64,000 bases of DNA from JBIQKZ01 sp044464765 (GCA_044464765.1 JBIQKZ010000010.1:84056-148055); one strand, 5' to 3'. Counted from the stretch's first letter, positions 9,091 through 17,579 are shown. Translations and numbers: made by a program. The notes: a model not told the origin generated them from the sequence alone.

Positions 9091-9345
9091 CTACGCGGGT
9101 TGGCCGGTTAGCTTCAGATATTTGGCCAACAGCGTAGGCTGGTCTTCTTGCCATTCGGGATCCACTTCGATGCATTCCACCGGGCAGACCACCTGGCATT
9201 GCGGTTCGCCATGATGGCCGACGCACTCGGTACAGCAATTGGGATCAATAATATAGATTTCCGGCCCCATCGAGATGGCATCGTTGGGGCATTGGGGCTC
9301 ACAGACATCGCAGTTGATGCATTCGTCGGTAATGCGCAATGCCAT
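9091..9345 (-). CDS. YfhL-type 2[4Fe-4S] ferredoxin
   Basis: This 84-residue ferredoxin has two cluster motifs: C-INC-DVC-EPQCP near the N-terminus, and a second site with a longer loop (CTECVGHHGEPQCQVVCP), typical of the YfhL/Allochromatium-type ferredoxins. The C-terminal tail forms the usual extra helix (WQEDQPTLLAKYLKLTG). It is a small cytoplasmic electron carrier. It lies 11 bases downstream of coaD on the same strand and is probably co-transcribed with it, the usual coaD-fdx arrangement in betaproteobacteria. A ribosome site (aaggagg) precedes ATG 9345. Confidence 0.93.
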   Translation of the reverse strand: MALRITDECINCDVCEPQCPNDAISMGPEIYIIDPNCCTECVGHHGEPQCQVVCPVECIEVDPEWQEDQPTLLAKYLKLTGQPA

Positions 9346-9356
9346 GCTAGACCTCC

Positions 9357-9866
9357 TTAATCGTCTTGGCTGGGCTCCGCCTCGCGGCGCGCCTTGGCTT
9401 TGGCATGCAGCCAGCGCTCGACCGAGGGGAAGACGAACTTGCTGACGTCGCCGCCCAGAATGGCGATTTCGCGCACGATCGTGCCCGAAATGAACTGGTA
9501 CTGGTCGGAGGGCGTCATGAACAGTGTTTCTACTTCGGGCAACAGATGGCGGTTCATGCCCGCCATCTGAAACTCGTATTCAAAGTCGGAGACGGCACGT
9601 AATCCGCGCACGATGACCCGAGCGTCTTGTTCGCGCACGAAGTCCTTGAGCAGGCCCGCAAAGCTTTTTACCTCGACGTTGGGGTAATGCCCAAGCACCT
9701 CTTGGGCAATCTCGACACGTTCGTCGACGGTGAAGAAGGGACGTTTGGCCTGGCTGTGCGCAACACCCACCACAAGGTGGTCGAACAGGCTCGCGGCGCG
9801 GCGCACCAGATCTTCGTGGCCGCGCGTTAAAGGATCGAACGTTCCGGGATAAACGGCAGTAATCAT
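9357..9866 (-). CDS. coaD: Pantetheine-phosphate adenylyltransferase
   Basis: This 169-residue enzyme is the fourth step of coenzyme A synthesis: 4'-phosphopantetheine + ATP to dephospho-CoA. The nucleotidyltransferase signature GTFDPLTRGH is at residues 8-17, the RGLRAVSDFEYEFQMAGMNR phosphopantetheine site about residue 88, and ISGTIVRE (normally ISSTxVRE) near 127. The start is set at ATG 9866 (MITAVYPGTF), which matches the family N-terminus. The longer open frame would add ten residues with no family counterpart. It is followed by the ferredoxin gene. Confidence 0.95.
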   Translation of the reverse strand: MITAVYPGTFDPLTRGHEDLVRRAASLFDHLVVGVAHSQAKRPFFTVDERVEIAQEVLGHYPNVEVKSFAGLLKDFVREQDARVIVRGLRAVSDFEYEFQMAGMNRHLLPEVETLFMTPSDQYQFISGTIVREIAILGGDVSKFVFPSVERWLHAKAKARREAEPSQDD

Positions 9867-9935
9867 GTGTGTTCCAGGTTGAAAGCCGAGCTGCAAGACG
9901 CAACGCCTTGAGCCAGGACCTTCCCGCTTTGCTAG

Positions 9936-10529
9936 TTAAGACTCCAATTCTAGATTATTGACTGTTTTTTGCGTTGCAGCAAATCGAACCAGGCAATAAT
10001 GCACATTCCCTGCCTTGTCTTGACGCAGCACCTCGAACGCCTCTGGGATGACAGGGGGGCTTTCCGATTCGACATACACCAGCCCATCGGGCGTAAGAAT
10101 ATGCGGGACTCGTTCCCACAGCGCGTCCAGCCAGCCCAGTCCGAAGGGTGGGTCAAGCAGCACCAGGTCGAAACGCGAGGCATCCATGCGCTGAATCACG
10201 ACATTGGCGTCGCCAGCATGAATGCGGATCTGCTTGGCTTGCAGTTTGTCGCGCAATACACGCAAGGCGGCAATCACGCTAGGGTTGCGTTCGACCATCT
10301 GCACATGAGCGGCGCCGCGTGAAGCGGCTTCAAATCCCAGAGCGCCCGTACCGGCGAAGAGGTCCAGCACGCTTTTGTCATGGAAGTTGCTGTCCCAGAA
10401 ATAGCGCAGCCAATTGAAGAGGGTCTCCCGGACGCGATCCGGAGTGGGCCTGAGCCCCTGGGCGTCTACCACGGGAATTGGAGTGCGCTTGTATTCACCG
10501 CCTACAATACGAATATTATGTGTTTTCAA
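9936..10529 (-). CDS. rsmD: 16S rRNA (guanine(966)-N2)-methyltransferase
   Basis: This 197-residue SAM-dependent methyltransferase of the RsmD family modifies G966 of 16S rRNA in the 30S subunit. Visible are the family N-terminus (IVGGEYKRTPIPV), the SAM motif I DLFAGTGALGFEAASRGA, and the catalytic DPPFGLGW ((D/N)PPF/Y). It is divergent from ftsY with only about 65 bases between the starts, a linkage conserved in many proteobacteria. Confidence 0.94.
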   Translation of the reverse strand: MKTHNIRIVGGEYKRTPIPVVDAQGLRPTPDRVRETLFNWLRYFWDSNFHDKSVLDLFAGTGALGFEAASRGAAHVQMVERNPSVIAALRVLRDKLQAKQIRIHAGDANVVIQRMDASRFDLVLLDPPFGLGWLDALWERVPHILTPDGLVYVESESPPVIPEAFEVLRQDKAGNVHYCLVRFAATQKTVNNLELES

Positions 10530-10594
10530 AATGCGTGGGTGGTCCTGGGCGAGGTCTTGGGTTCCAGACAGCTTAATTTTATAGTGTAAAGCCT

Positions 10595-11848
10595 ATGTTT
10601 CGCTTTTTTAAGAAGAACAAGCCTGCTTCGGGGCAGGCGCCTGCCGACACGGCCGGCATCAACGATGTCGACGAGTTGCCCGCTGCCGATGGGCCGGAAG
10701 AGCCGGGCGAGCCACAGGACGCTACGCCCGAGGCGGGTACGGCGTCTTCTCTTGGCACGAGCGAGACAGCGCGCGACGGAGCGATCCCAGAGGTTGATGA
10801 TGGACGCGCCGACAGGCCGGCGCCTGAAGTAGATATACCGGTGCCTGAAGTATCGACGACCCCTATTCCAGTCGACTCGCCTGAACCCGACTCCGTGCCC
10901 GAGCTTGTGGACGAGCCGCCTGCGACGGCGCCCAAGAAGTCCTGGTTGGCGCGTCTTAGCCAGGGCCTGTCCCGCACGGGGCAAAGCATCAGCGGCTTGT
11001 TTGTGGGCGTCAAGGTCGACGAGGATTTGTTCGACGAGTTGGAAACGGTGCTGATCATGGCGGATGCGGGCGTCGAGGCCACCGAGAAACTCCTGACGGC
11101 GCTCAGGGCCCGGGTGCGCAAGGAAAGGCTGGATGAGGGCGGCCAGGTCAAGGCGGCGCTGGCCGAGATTCTGGCGGAGCACCTGGCTCCGTTGGAAAAG
11201 TCGTTTCCGCTTGGCCGAGCAACGCCATGCGTCGTCATGATTGCCGGTGTGAATGGCGCGGGAAAAACCACTTCCATCGGCAAGCTTGCGTTTGATTTCC
11301 AGCGCCAGGGGCATAGTGTTTTACTGGCGGCGGGTGATACGTTCCGGGCGGCGGCTCGTGAACAATTGGTGGAATGGGGCGCGCGCAATAATGTCTCCGT
11401 CATTGCTCAGGATGGCGGCGATCCCGCCGCCGTAGCTTTCGACGCCGTCAATGCGGGTAGGGCGCGCGGCTCCAGCATTGTCATGATTGATACCGCCGGG
11501 CGCCTGCCCACGCAGTTGCACCTTATGGAAGAGCTGAAGAAGATCAAGCGTGTGATCGGCAAGGCGGATGGCGCGGCCCCCCACGAGGTCTTACTGGTGG
11601 TCGACGGCAACACGGGGCAGAATGCCATCTCGCAGATACGAGCCTTCGACGCCGCCATTGGTCTTACAGGGCTGGTCGTCACCAAGCTGGATGGGACGGC
11701 AAAAGGCGGCACGCTGGCCGCGGTGGCTGCAGGCAGCCAGGGCGTGCGTCCGGTACCGGTTTACTGGATTGGAGTGGGTGAAGGGATCGAGGATTTGCAG
11801 CCGTTTGTGGCGCGCGAATTCGCGAATGCCGTCGTCGGCGTTGCCTAG
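10595..11848 (+). CDS. ftsY: Signal recognition particle receptor FtsY
   Basis: This 417-residue SRP receptor GTPase targets ribosome-nascent chains to the inner-membrane translocon. An acidic, low-complexity N-terminal A domain (about residues 1-110, rich in E, D, P) is followed by the N domain (SWLARLSQGLSRTGQSI) and the G domain. G-domain motifs are GVNGAGKTTSIGKL (about 217-230), DTFRAAAREQL, DTAGRLPTQ and TKLDGTAKGG. The TAG stop lies inside the CTAG edge of the small inverted-repeat element at 11843-11902, so the last codons abut that element. It is divergent from rsmD. Confidence 0.96.
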   Translation: MFRFFKKNKPASGQAPADTAGINDVDELPAADGPEEPGEPQDATPEAGTASSLGTSETARDGAIPEVDDGRADRPAPEVDIPVPEVSTTPIPVDSPEPDSVPELVDEPPATAPKKSWLARLSQGLSRTGQSISGLFVGVKVDEDLFDELETVLIMADAGVEATEKLLTALRARVRKERLDEGGQVKAALAEILAEHLAPLEKSFPLGRATPCVVMIAGVNGAGKTTSIGKLAFDFQRQGHSVLLAAGDTFRAAAREQLVEWGARNNVSVIAQDGGDPAAVAFDAVNAGRARGSSIVMIDTAGRLPTQLHLMEELKKIKRVIGKADGAAPHEVLLVVDGNTGQNAISQIRAFDAAIGLTGLVVTKLDGTAKGGTLAAVAAGSQGVRPVPVYWIGVGEGIEDLQPFVAREFANAVVGVA

Positions 11849-11902
11849 TGTCCTGTTTGCTAATTATAAGTAGCACGCAACTAACCACACAGGACACTAG
11901 GC
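11843..11902. repeat. Small inverted-repeat (MITE-like) element at the ftsY 3' end
   Basis: The 14-base arms gcctagtgtcctgt (11843-11856) and acaggacactaggc (11889-11902) are perfect reverse complements around a 32-base centre. The element supplies the ftsY TAG stop and ends 2 bases before the stop codon of the convergent CYTH-CHAD gene. A near copy of the left end (ctagtgttctgtttggctaat) lies at 43227-43247, also at a gene end. It could be a non-autonomous transposon relic or a bidirectional terminator; the shared end sequence favours the mobile-relic view. No T run flanks the arms. Confidence 0.55.
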
Positions 11903-11904
11903 AT

Positions 11905-13461
11905 TTACAGCCGGGCTGGAACCACACGTAGCAGTTGTTCGACTTGTTCTTGTTTTTGCTGTTGCATGGCGCGTAGCCACCCGATGGCGAACCAGGCTTG
12001 CGGGTAGCGGTCGACCAGCGTGGTGTAGTGTTCCTGCGCCACATAGTAATCGTTCAGATCGCCCAGGGCGTGCTGCACGTCGCCCAGGCTGGCGAGCATG
12101 GGCTCCAGGCGTTTGGCAGGCAGCACATTCTGGCAGAACTCCATGCAGTAGCGCATTGTCTTTACTTTTTTGCGCAGATCGTGCTGGGCCCCGATAGGCA
12201 AGTCGGTAAATTGGGCTCCCTCGGCGGCCAGTGTTTGTAACCATGTCTTAAAACGCGGGCGCAGGTGTTTCAGGAGCGCTTCGTTATCGGCGTTTAAAGC
12301 GGCCTTGCCTGCCTTGCGCTTGCTTTTCGATTTTTGCTGCCGGTCGCTCAGCAAGACCAGATGGTGCAGAAGGTCGAGCAAGGCGCTTTGCAACTCGGGG
12401 CTTGCAGCGATGTCGCATGCTTGCCGGGCGGGTTCGGGCAAAGGCGTGTCGGGTACACAGTCGGGCATGCCCGCTAGCAACAATTGCGGTTTGACGGTCA
12501 GCCGGACGGTGTCATGATCGCGGCTTATGCCCAGTTGCATGAACGCATTGCGTAGCCCAGTCTCGATGTCGGGCGGCAGTTTTGCATGCAAATGCTTGAA
12601 CAGCTTCCAGCATGAGCGGAGGCGCCGCAGGCCGACCCGCAGTTGATGGGTATAAGGCACCAGCTTGTCGTTGGATGGCTCTTGTGCATTTCTTTGCGGT
12701 TGTGCGGTTTGTTGCGCGGCCACGGTGGCGTTCAGGATGACCTGGGTCAGGCATTCGGTTGAACAGGCCAGGTAGGCTGACAACGCTGACATATTGGGTG
12801 TCAGTTGCACCGGCTGGGCGCGCCGTGCCTTGAATAGCCGGCTCGGGGTGACGGTGGGGGCGTCCGCCGACTGGGTGGAGCGGGCCGCGATCAATGCCAG
12901 TTGATCGCCCCGTGCGGATTTGCTGCGCAATGTAATGACCAGGCTGTATGTGTTCAGCCATTCGCGGCCTACTTCGAAGACCGCGCTGACCTCGCCCTGG
13001 ATGAGCTCGACCTCGAGTTCGTGAACCGGCAGCTCAAGCGCTCCGGCGACGATAGTGCCTTGGTCGTAGGCCAGCTCGACCACCGAGCCCTGGTGCGTTA
13101 AGCGGAATAGCTGGCGCTGAATGCGGGTTTCATAGCTGGGCCGCAGCGGCTCGCGCAACGTGGCAAACACCTTGGCGAACGGCGTGTTGTCGTAGATGCT
13201 TAGATCCAGGCGTGGTTCGGGCCGAGCTTCATTCAGCTCGACGCGGGACAAGGCGTCGTGTCCGGGCGCTTTCAGGGTCTGGATCCATTGCTCGCCTTCC
13301 AGTCGCAGACGCAGTGCGATGCGCGCATCAGCAAGTTCGCGGGAGAGAGTATCGAAATAGATGGCTTGCAGGCTGATCGTTTGCGCCTTGCGCTTCTTCA
13401 TGGCCTTGGACAGGGCGGCCTGCGAACAGGCCGGGACCTGCAGGGTAAGTTCCCGCTCCAA
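11905..13461 (-). CDS. CYTH and CHAD domain-containing protein
   Basis: This 518-residue protein has an N-terminal CYTH (triphosphate tunnel) domain, about residues 1-200, with characteristic strands (LQAIYFDTLSRELADARIAL, LRLEGEQWIQTLKAP). A histidine- and basic-rich helical CHAD domain follows, about residues 230-515 (YTHQLRVGLRRLRSCWKLF, later DLRKKVKTMRYCMEF). CHAD domains bind inorganic polyphosphate and CYTH domains hydrolyse or bind triphosphates, so a polyphosphate-related role is inferred. The CYTH hallmark ExExK reads E-R-E-L-T, lacking the lysine. It starts at TTG 13461 with AAGGAG inside the end of the upstream iclR-type gene and is probably translationally coupled to it. Confidence 0.88.
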   Translation of the reverse strand: MERELTLQVPACSQAALSKAMKKRKAQTISLQAIYFDTLSRELADARIALRLRLEGEQWIQTLKAPGHDALSRVELNEARPEPRLDLSIYDNTPFAKVFATLREPLRPSYETRIQRQLFRLTHQGSVVELAYDQGTIVAGALELPVHELEVELIQGEVSAVFEVGREWLNTYSLVITLRSKSARGDQLALIAARSTQSADAPTVTPSRLFKARRAQPVQLTPNMSALSAYLACSTECLTQVILNATVAAQQTAQPQRNAQEPSNDKLVPYTHQLRVGLRRLRSCWKLFKHLHAKLPPDIETGLRNAFMQLGISRDHDTVRLTVKPQLLLAGMPDCVPDTPLPEPARQACDIAASPELQSALLDLLHHLVLLSDRQQKSKSKRKAGKAALNADNEALLKHLRPRFKTWLQTLAAEGAQFTDLPIGAQHDLRKKVKTMRYCMEFCQNVLPAKRLEPMLASLGDVQHALGDLNDYYVAQEHYTTLVDRYPQAWFAIGWLRAMQQQKQEQVEQLLRVVPARL

Positions 13462-13462
13462 A

Positions 13463-14308
13463 TCAATCTCCTTCTACCGCAGGGGCGGCCGTATGACCAG
13501 GCTGCTTAAAGCCTAAAGACAGCGAAATGGATGCCGTGCATTCCCGCAAGGCGTTCGCAATCGGACTTTCCCAGCGTGAGTCAAAAAGCGAACTGGGACC
13601 AAGACAGGTAAGCGCCAGGGCCAGATCGCCCGAATGATTGAAGACCGGGGCGGAAAACGCGTCGATGCCGGGCAGTGGGTTGCCTTGCGCACGCGCCATG
13701 CCATGTTCGCGCACTTCGTTCAGTACGGCTTGCCAGGCGTGCCTGGACGGGGCCTGCTGCCCGATGGAGGTGACGACCGAGGCGTCCCCCGTTTCGCGCT
13801 GAATATAATGCTGGGCCAATGCGTCGGGCAACCAGGCGGCGAAGACGTGGCCCGTGGCGGTATGCAGCATGGACATCACCGTTCCTTGACGCATATTCAC
13901 GTGCACCGGCCGGCTGGCTTCGCAGATGTGAATCATGGTTGGGCCGTGGGAGCCCAGGATGGCCAAGCCAACGGTGTGGCCGATTTGAACGGCTAATTGG
14001 TTGGCATGCGGCAGGGCGATCCGTACGGGATCCAGCCGGCGCAGGCTGACCAGGCCCATTTGCAGCGCGAATGCGCCCAGTTCGTACTGACCGGTGACAG
14101 GGTCCTGCTGAACCAGGCCTACCCGGATGAAACTGACCAGGTAGGGGTGGGCTTTGGCGGAGGTCATGCCCGCCCGGGAAGCCAGGTCGCGCAACGCCAG
14201 CGGAATGGCGGCCTCGACCAAGGCGGCAAGAAGTGGAAAGCCGGTTTCCACGGACTGAATGCTGCGGCGACCGTCGCCTGCGGGAGTATCTGGTTTAGTC
14301 ACGGCCAT
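13463..14308 (-). CDS. IclR family transcriptional regulator
   Basis: This 281-residue regulator has an N-terminal winged helix (about residues 15-75: SIQSVETGFPLLAALVE, LRDLASRAGMTSAKAHPYL) and a C-terminal IclR effector-binding domain (about 90-265: GHTVGLAILGSHGPTMIHI, ATGHVFAAWLP, GIDAFSAPVFNHSGDLALAL). Targets cannot be read from the sequence. It is divergent from ribBA with 72 bases between the starts. Its last codons carry the ribosome site of the CYTH-CHAD gene, which suggests the two are co-transcribed. Confidence 0.92.
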   Translation of the reverse strand: MAVTKPDTPAGDGRRSIQSVETGFPLLAALVEAAIPLALRDLASRAGMTSAKAHPYLVSFIRVGLVQQDPVTGQYELGAFALQMGLVSLRRLDPVRIALPHANQLAVQIGHTVGLAILGSHGPTMIHICEASRPVHVNMRQGTVMSMLHTATGHVFAAWLPDALAQHYIQRETGDASVVTSIGQQAPSRHAWQAVLNEVREHGMARAQGNPLPGIDAFSAPVFNHSGDLALALTCLGPSSLFDSRWESPIANALRECTASISLSLGFKQPGHTAAPAVEGD

Positions 14309-14380
14309 GGGCGGGGCGCCAAGAGAGGTTCATTCAATAGAATAGTCTAAAATGGATCAACTTAAACTGAGTTTCATATT

Positions 14381-15544
14381 ATGAGCAATCTTAAAGCTGC
14401 CGACCCCGTCGCGCAGGAAAGCTACGATATTTCCCCAGTCCCGGAGATCATCGCAGAATTGCGGGCCGGTCGCATGGTCATTCTGGTCGACGAAGAAGAC
14501 CGCGAGAACGAAGGCGATCTGGTTCTTGCCGCTGAATACGTCACCCCCGAGGCCATCAATTTCATGGTCACGCATGCGCGTGGCCTAGTGTGCCTTACGG
14601 TAACCGAAGAGCGCTGCCGCCAACTCGATCTGCCTCTGATGGCCAGCCGCAACGGCGCGCGTTTTGGCACGAATTTTACGCAATCCATCGAAGCGGCCGA
14701 AGGTGTGGAAACCGGCATTTCGGCGGCGGATCGCGCCCGTACTATCCAGGTTGCCGTCGCCCGCGACGCCAAGCCTTCCGATCTGGTCCAGCCAGGCCAT
14801 ATCTTTCCCGTTCAGGCTGTGCGTGGCGGCGTGCTGGTGCGTGCCGGGCATACCGAGGCAGGTTGCGACCTGACGGCGCTGGCGGGGCTTACCCCGGCCG
14901 CAGTCATTTGCGAAATCCTGAAGCCTGATGGCACTATGGCGCGGCTGCCCGACCTCAAGGTTTTCGCTAGCGAACACGGTCTGAAAATAGGCACGATCGC
15001 CGATCTCATCCAGTATCGCAGCGAAACCGAGTCCATGGTCGAGCGGGTTGGCTCGCGTCTCATGCAAACACCCTGGGGCGAATTCACGGCGGTGGCCTAT
15101 CGGGATCTGGCCTCTGGCGCCGCTCATCTGGCGCTTTCGCACGGCAACATCACCCCTGAAGCGGAAACCCTGGTGCGGGTGCACGAACCCACCACCATGC
15201 TGGATATCCTGTCGGCGGATGCGACCGAGCATAGCTGGAGCGTTGCGCGGGCCATGCAGGCCATTGCGGCAGCGCCTTGTGGTGTCATGGTCATGTTGAA
15301 CTGCCAGGCGTCGGCCGAGCTGCTGTTCGACCAGTTCGCAGCCTGGGGGCAACCGCACAGCCAACCGGCCAGCGGTGGCGAGAGCCGGTACGGGCTGCGC
15401 ACGTTCGGCATCGGCGCGCAAATCCTGCGTGATCTGAATGTCGGCCATGCACGCCTGCTGGCGCGTCCGCGAAAAATGCCCAGCATGACAGGGTTTTCCT
15501 TGACCGTAACGGGTTACGATAGCGAACCACCTTCCAACGCCTAA
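14381..15544 (+). CDS. ribBA: 3,4-dihydroxy-2-butanone-4-phosphate synthase with degenerate GTP cyclohydrolase II-like domain
   Basis: This 387-residue protein makes dihydroxybutanone phosphate from ribulose 5-phosphate for riboflavin synthesis. Its RibB domain (about residues 20-215) is intact: VDEEDRENEGDLVLAAEYVT, FMVTHARGLVCLT and the HTEAGCDLTALAG site. The RibA-like C-terminal half (about 220-375) lacks the three zinc cysteines of GTP cyclohydrolase II (normally in a GDxxxSxRCDCG context) and the QEGRGIG motif, so the second activity is probably absent. No FMN riboswitch fits the 72-base upstream gap. It is first in a run with ribH, nusB, thiL, pgpA and pncC. Confidence 0.92.
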   Translation: MSNLKAADPVAQESYDISPVPEIIAELRAGRMVILVDEEDRENEGDLVLAAEYVTPEAINFMVTHARGLVCLTVTEERCRQLDLPLMASRNGARFGTNFTQSIEAAEGVETGISAADRARTIQVAVARDAKPSDLVQPGHIFPVQAVRGGVLVRAGHTEAGCDLTALAGLTPAAVICEILKPDGTMARLPDLKVFASEHGLKIGTIADLIQYRSETESMVERVGSRLMQTPWGEFTAVAYRDLASGAAHLALSHGNITPEAETLVRVHEPTTMLDILSADATEHSWSVARAMQAIAAAPCGVMVMLNCQASAELLFDQFAAWGQPHSQPASGGESRYGLRTFGIGAQILRDLNVGHARLLARPRKMPSMTGFSLTVTGYDSEPPSNA

Positions 15545-15557
15545 AAGGATGACTGAC

Positions 15558-16073
15558 ATGAACCCTTATACTTTATCGCCTGACCTGAACGGCGAAGGCC
15601 TGCATGTGGGCATTGTCCGCGCTCGCTTCAACGAGGAAATCGGCGTGGCCCAGTTGGAGGCTTGCCTGGCCGAATTGGCCGAGCTGGGTGTCGACGAACG
15701 TGATGTCATGGTTGTGACCGTGCCCGGTGCGCTCGAACTTGGCGTTACGCTGGCGCAAATGGCGGAAACATTCGAGTTCGATGCCCTGATCGCCTTGGGT
15801 GCCGTGATTCGCGGCGAAACCTACCACTTCGAAATCGTCAGCAACGAAAGCGCCGCCGCCATCAGTCGTGTGGCCCTGGAAACAGGTATTCCGGTTGCGA
15901 ATGGGGTGCTCACCACCGAAGACGAAGAGCAAGCGCAGGTGCGTTCCGCCGAGAAAGGCCGGGATTGCGCACGCGCTGCCGTCGAGATGGCCAATCTGGT
16001 CGCGGCGCTCGAACCCGAGATCGACGACGAAGACTACGACGAGGACGAGGACGACGATCTTGACGAAGATTAA
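15558..16073 (+). CDS. ribH: 6,7-dimethyl-8-ribityllumazine synthase
   Basis: This 171-residue penultimate enzyme of riboflavin synthesis condenses the pyrimidinedione with dihydroxybutanone phosphate. Family motifs are HVGIVRARFNEEIG near the N-terminus, VPGALELGVTLAQMA, LIALGAVIRGETYHFEIVSN with the catalytic histidine, and PVANGVLTTEDEEQA. The start is set at ATG 15558 because AAAGGA lies 9 bases before it; ATG 15549 would overlap that site. The last about 20 residues are almost all Asp and Glu (for example DDEDYDEDEDDDLDED). The 3' end overlaps the likely nusB start. Confidence 0.95.
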   Translation: MNPYTLSPDLNGEGLHVGIVRARFNEEIGVAQLEACLAELAELGVDERDVMVVTVPGALELGVTLAQMAETFEFDALIALGAVIRGETYHFEIVSNESAAAISRVALETGIPVANGVLTTEDEEQAQVRSAEKGRDCARAAVEMANLVAALEPEIDDEDYDEDEDDDLDED

Positions 16074-16545
16074 GTCTCAAGGCGGGGCCCGCCCAAATAC
16101 ACGCAGCGCCCGCCGCCGCGCGCGCGAATTCGCCCTGCAGGGTGTCTACGCCTGGTTGCTCCGTGGCGATGAAGGCCTGCAGGAGGCCGGCTCCATCGAC
16201 GCGCATATCCGCGACGACGAAGAGTTCGCCGAAGCGGATGCCCTGTGGTTCAACACGCTGTTGCATGGCGTTTTGCGCGAGGCCCCCAATTTGCGGGAGC
16301 TGTTCGCCGTGCATCTGGATCGCCCGGTTCAAGAGCTTTCGCCCATCGAGCACGGTATCTTGCTGATCGGAAGCTTCGAGTTGGTTCACCACATCGAGGT
16401 TCCCTACAAGGTCGCCATCAACGAGGCCGTTGAATTGGCCAAGTCCTTCGGCGGTACAGATGGGTACAAGTTCGTCAATGGTGTCCTCGACAAAATGGCG
16501 GCCGATGTGCGGCCCGAGGAAGTCAAGGCTGCGGCCCGCCGCTAG
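16060..16545 (+). CDS. nusB: Transcription antitermination factor NusB
   Basis: This about 161-residue NusB binds boxA RNA with NusE (S10) in rRNA antitermination. The conserved N-terminal RSARRRAREFALQGVYAWLL, the FNTLLHGVLREAPNLRELF region and the late IPYKVAINEAVELAKSFGG-type segment (here VPYKVAINEAVELAKSFGG) are clear. No ATG is available in frame near the expected N-terminus. TTG 16060, overlapping the end of ribH and preceded by gaggacgagg, is the best candidate. The family body begins by about 16090, so the true start lies within 10 codons of this. Confidence 0.92.
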   Translation: MTKIKSQGGARPNTRSARRRAREFALQGVYAWLLRGDEGLQEAGSIDAHIRDDEEFAEADALWFNTLLHGVLREAPNLRELFAVHLDRPVQELSPIEHGILLIGSFELVHHIEVPYKVAINEAVELAKSFGGTDGYKFVNGVLDKMAADVRPEEVKAAARR

Positions 16546-16579
16546 CCGGTCGGCCGAGCGCTTTGTTACCGAGCGTCTT

Positions 16580-17539
16580 TTGGATAACGAATTCGATCTC
16601 ATCGCACGTTATTTCTCCCGGCCGGCGCCTGCGGGCATGCTGGGCGTAGGCGACGATTGCGCCTTGCTGCCCATCGCGCCTGGCAAACAGTTGGCCACTA
16701 GTACCGACATGCTGCTTGAAGGGCGGCATTTTTTTTCCGATGCCGATGCCCAGGCGCTGGGACATAAGGCGCTGGCGGTCAACCTGTCGGACCTCGCCGC
16801 CATGGGCGCACGGCCTGTTGCCTGTGTGCTTGGGCTGGCCTTGCCGCGTGTCGATCACGACTGGCTGGCTGCTTTTTCCGATGGCTTCTACGCGCTTGCC
16901 GAGGCCTCGGGCTGCGTCCTGGTCGGGGGCGATACCACCCGCGGTTTGGGTGGCATTTCCATCAGCGTAACGGTATTTGGCGAAGTGGCTGCCGCCCAGG
17001 CGTTGCGCCGCGATGCCGCCCAGGCAGGCGATGATATTTGGGTGACGGGCTGCTTGGGTGCCGCAGCCATTGCATTGCAACTGCTGGACGGTACGCTGGA
17101 GCCGCAACCATCGTTGCTGGCGGCGACACGCCATGCGCTGGAGCGGCCCGAGCCGCCCATGGCATTCGCCCAGAGCCTGGCCGGGCTAGCGCATGCTGCC
17201 GTGGATATTTCCGACGGACTGGTGCAAGACCTGGGGCATATACTGAAAGCCAGCCATTGTGCCGCCGAGCTGGATTATGCCGCCTTGCCCGTTTGCGCCG
17301 ATCTGGCCGGTTTGCCGGCCAAGGTGCTGCAAACGGCTGTGCTTGCGGGTGGCGATGTATACCAACTGTGTTTTACCGCCCCTGCGAAGCAGCGCGAAGC
17401 GATTTCCCAGCGCGCCCGCCGGCATGGCGTATCGGTTTCACGGGTTGGATGTATCGTCGCTGGGTCGTCGATTGTGATTCGTGATGCCGATGGAAAGCCC
17501 ATGGTGGCTGAGCAAACCGGCTTTAACCACTTTTCCTGA
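16580..17539 (+). CDS. thiL: Thiamine-monophosphate kinase
   Basis: This about 319-residue kinase phosphorylates thiamine monophosphate to thiamine pyrophosphate, the last step of cofactor synthesis. The N-terminal EFDLIARYFSRP, the metal/ATP site GVGDDCALL, TDMLLEGRHFF, NLSDLAAMGARPVACVLGL and GGDTTRG are all present. In-frame ATGs lie far upstream inside nusB, so the start is placed at TTG 16580, just before the conserved DNEFDLIARYF. The exact start is uncertain. It follows nusB by 34 bases and is followed by pgpA, the usual order in betaproteobacteria. Confidence 0.92.
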   Translation: MDNEFDLIARYFSRPAPAGMLGVGDDCALLPIAPGKQLATSTDMLLEGRHFFSDADAQALGHKALAVNLSDLAAMGARPVACVLGLALPRVDHDWLAAFSDGFYALAEASGCVLVGGDTTRGLGGISISVTVFGEVAAAQALRRDAAQAGDDIWVTGCLGAAAIALQLLDGTLEPQPSLLAATRHALERPEPPMAFAQSLAGLAHAAVDISDGLVQDLGHILKASHCAAELDYAALPVCADLAGLPAKVLQTAVLAGGDVYQLCFTAPAKQREAISQRARRHGVSVSRVGCIVAGSSIVIRDADGKPMVAEQTGFNHFS

Positions 17540-17579
17540 CTTTGCGCGACTCAGCGTTCGCGCACCAACACGTATTGTT

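Noticed and set aside
14309..14380. FMN riboswitch before ribBA
   Set aside because: Only 72 bases separate the divergent starts, too short for the RFN element, and none of its conserved words were seen.
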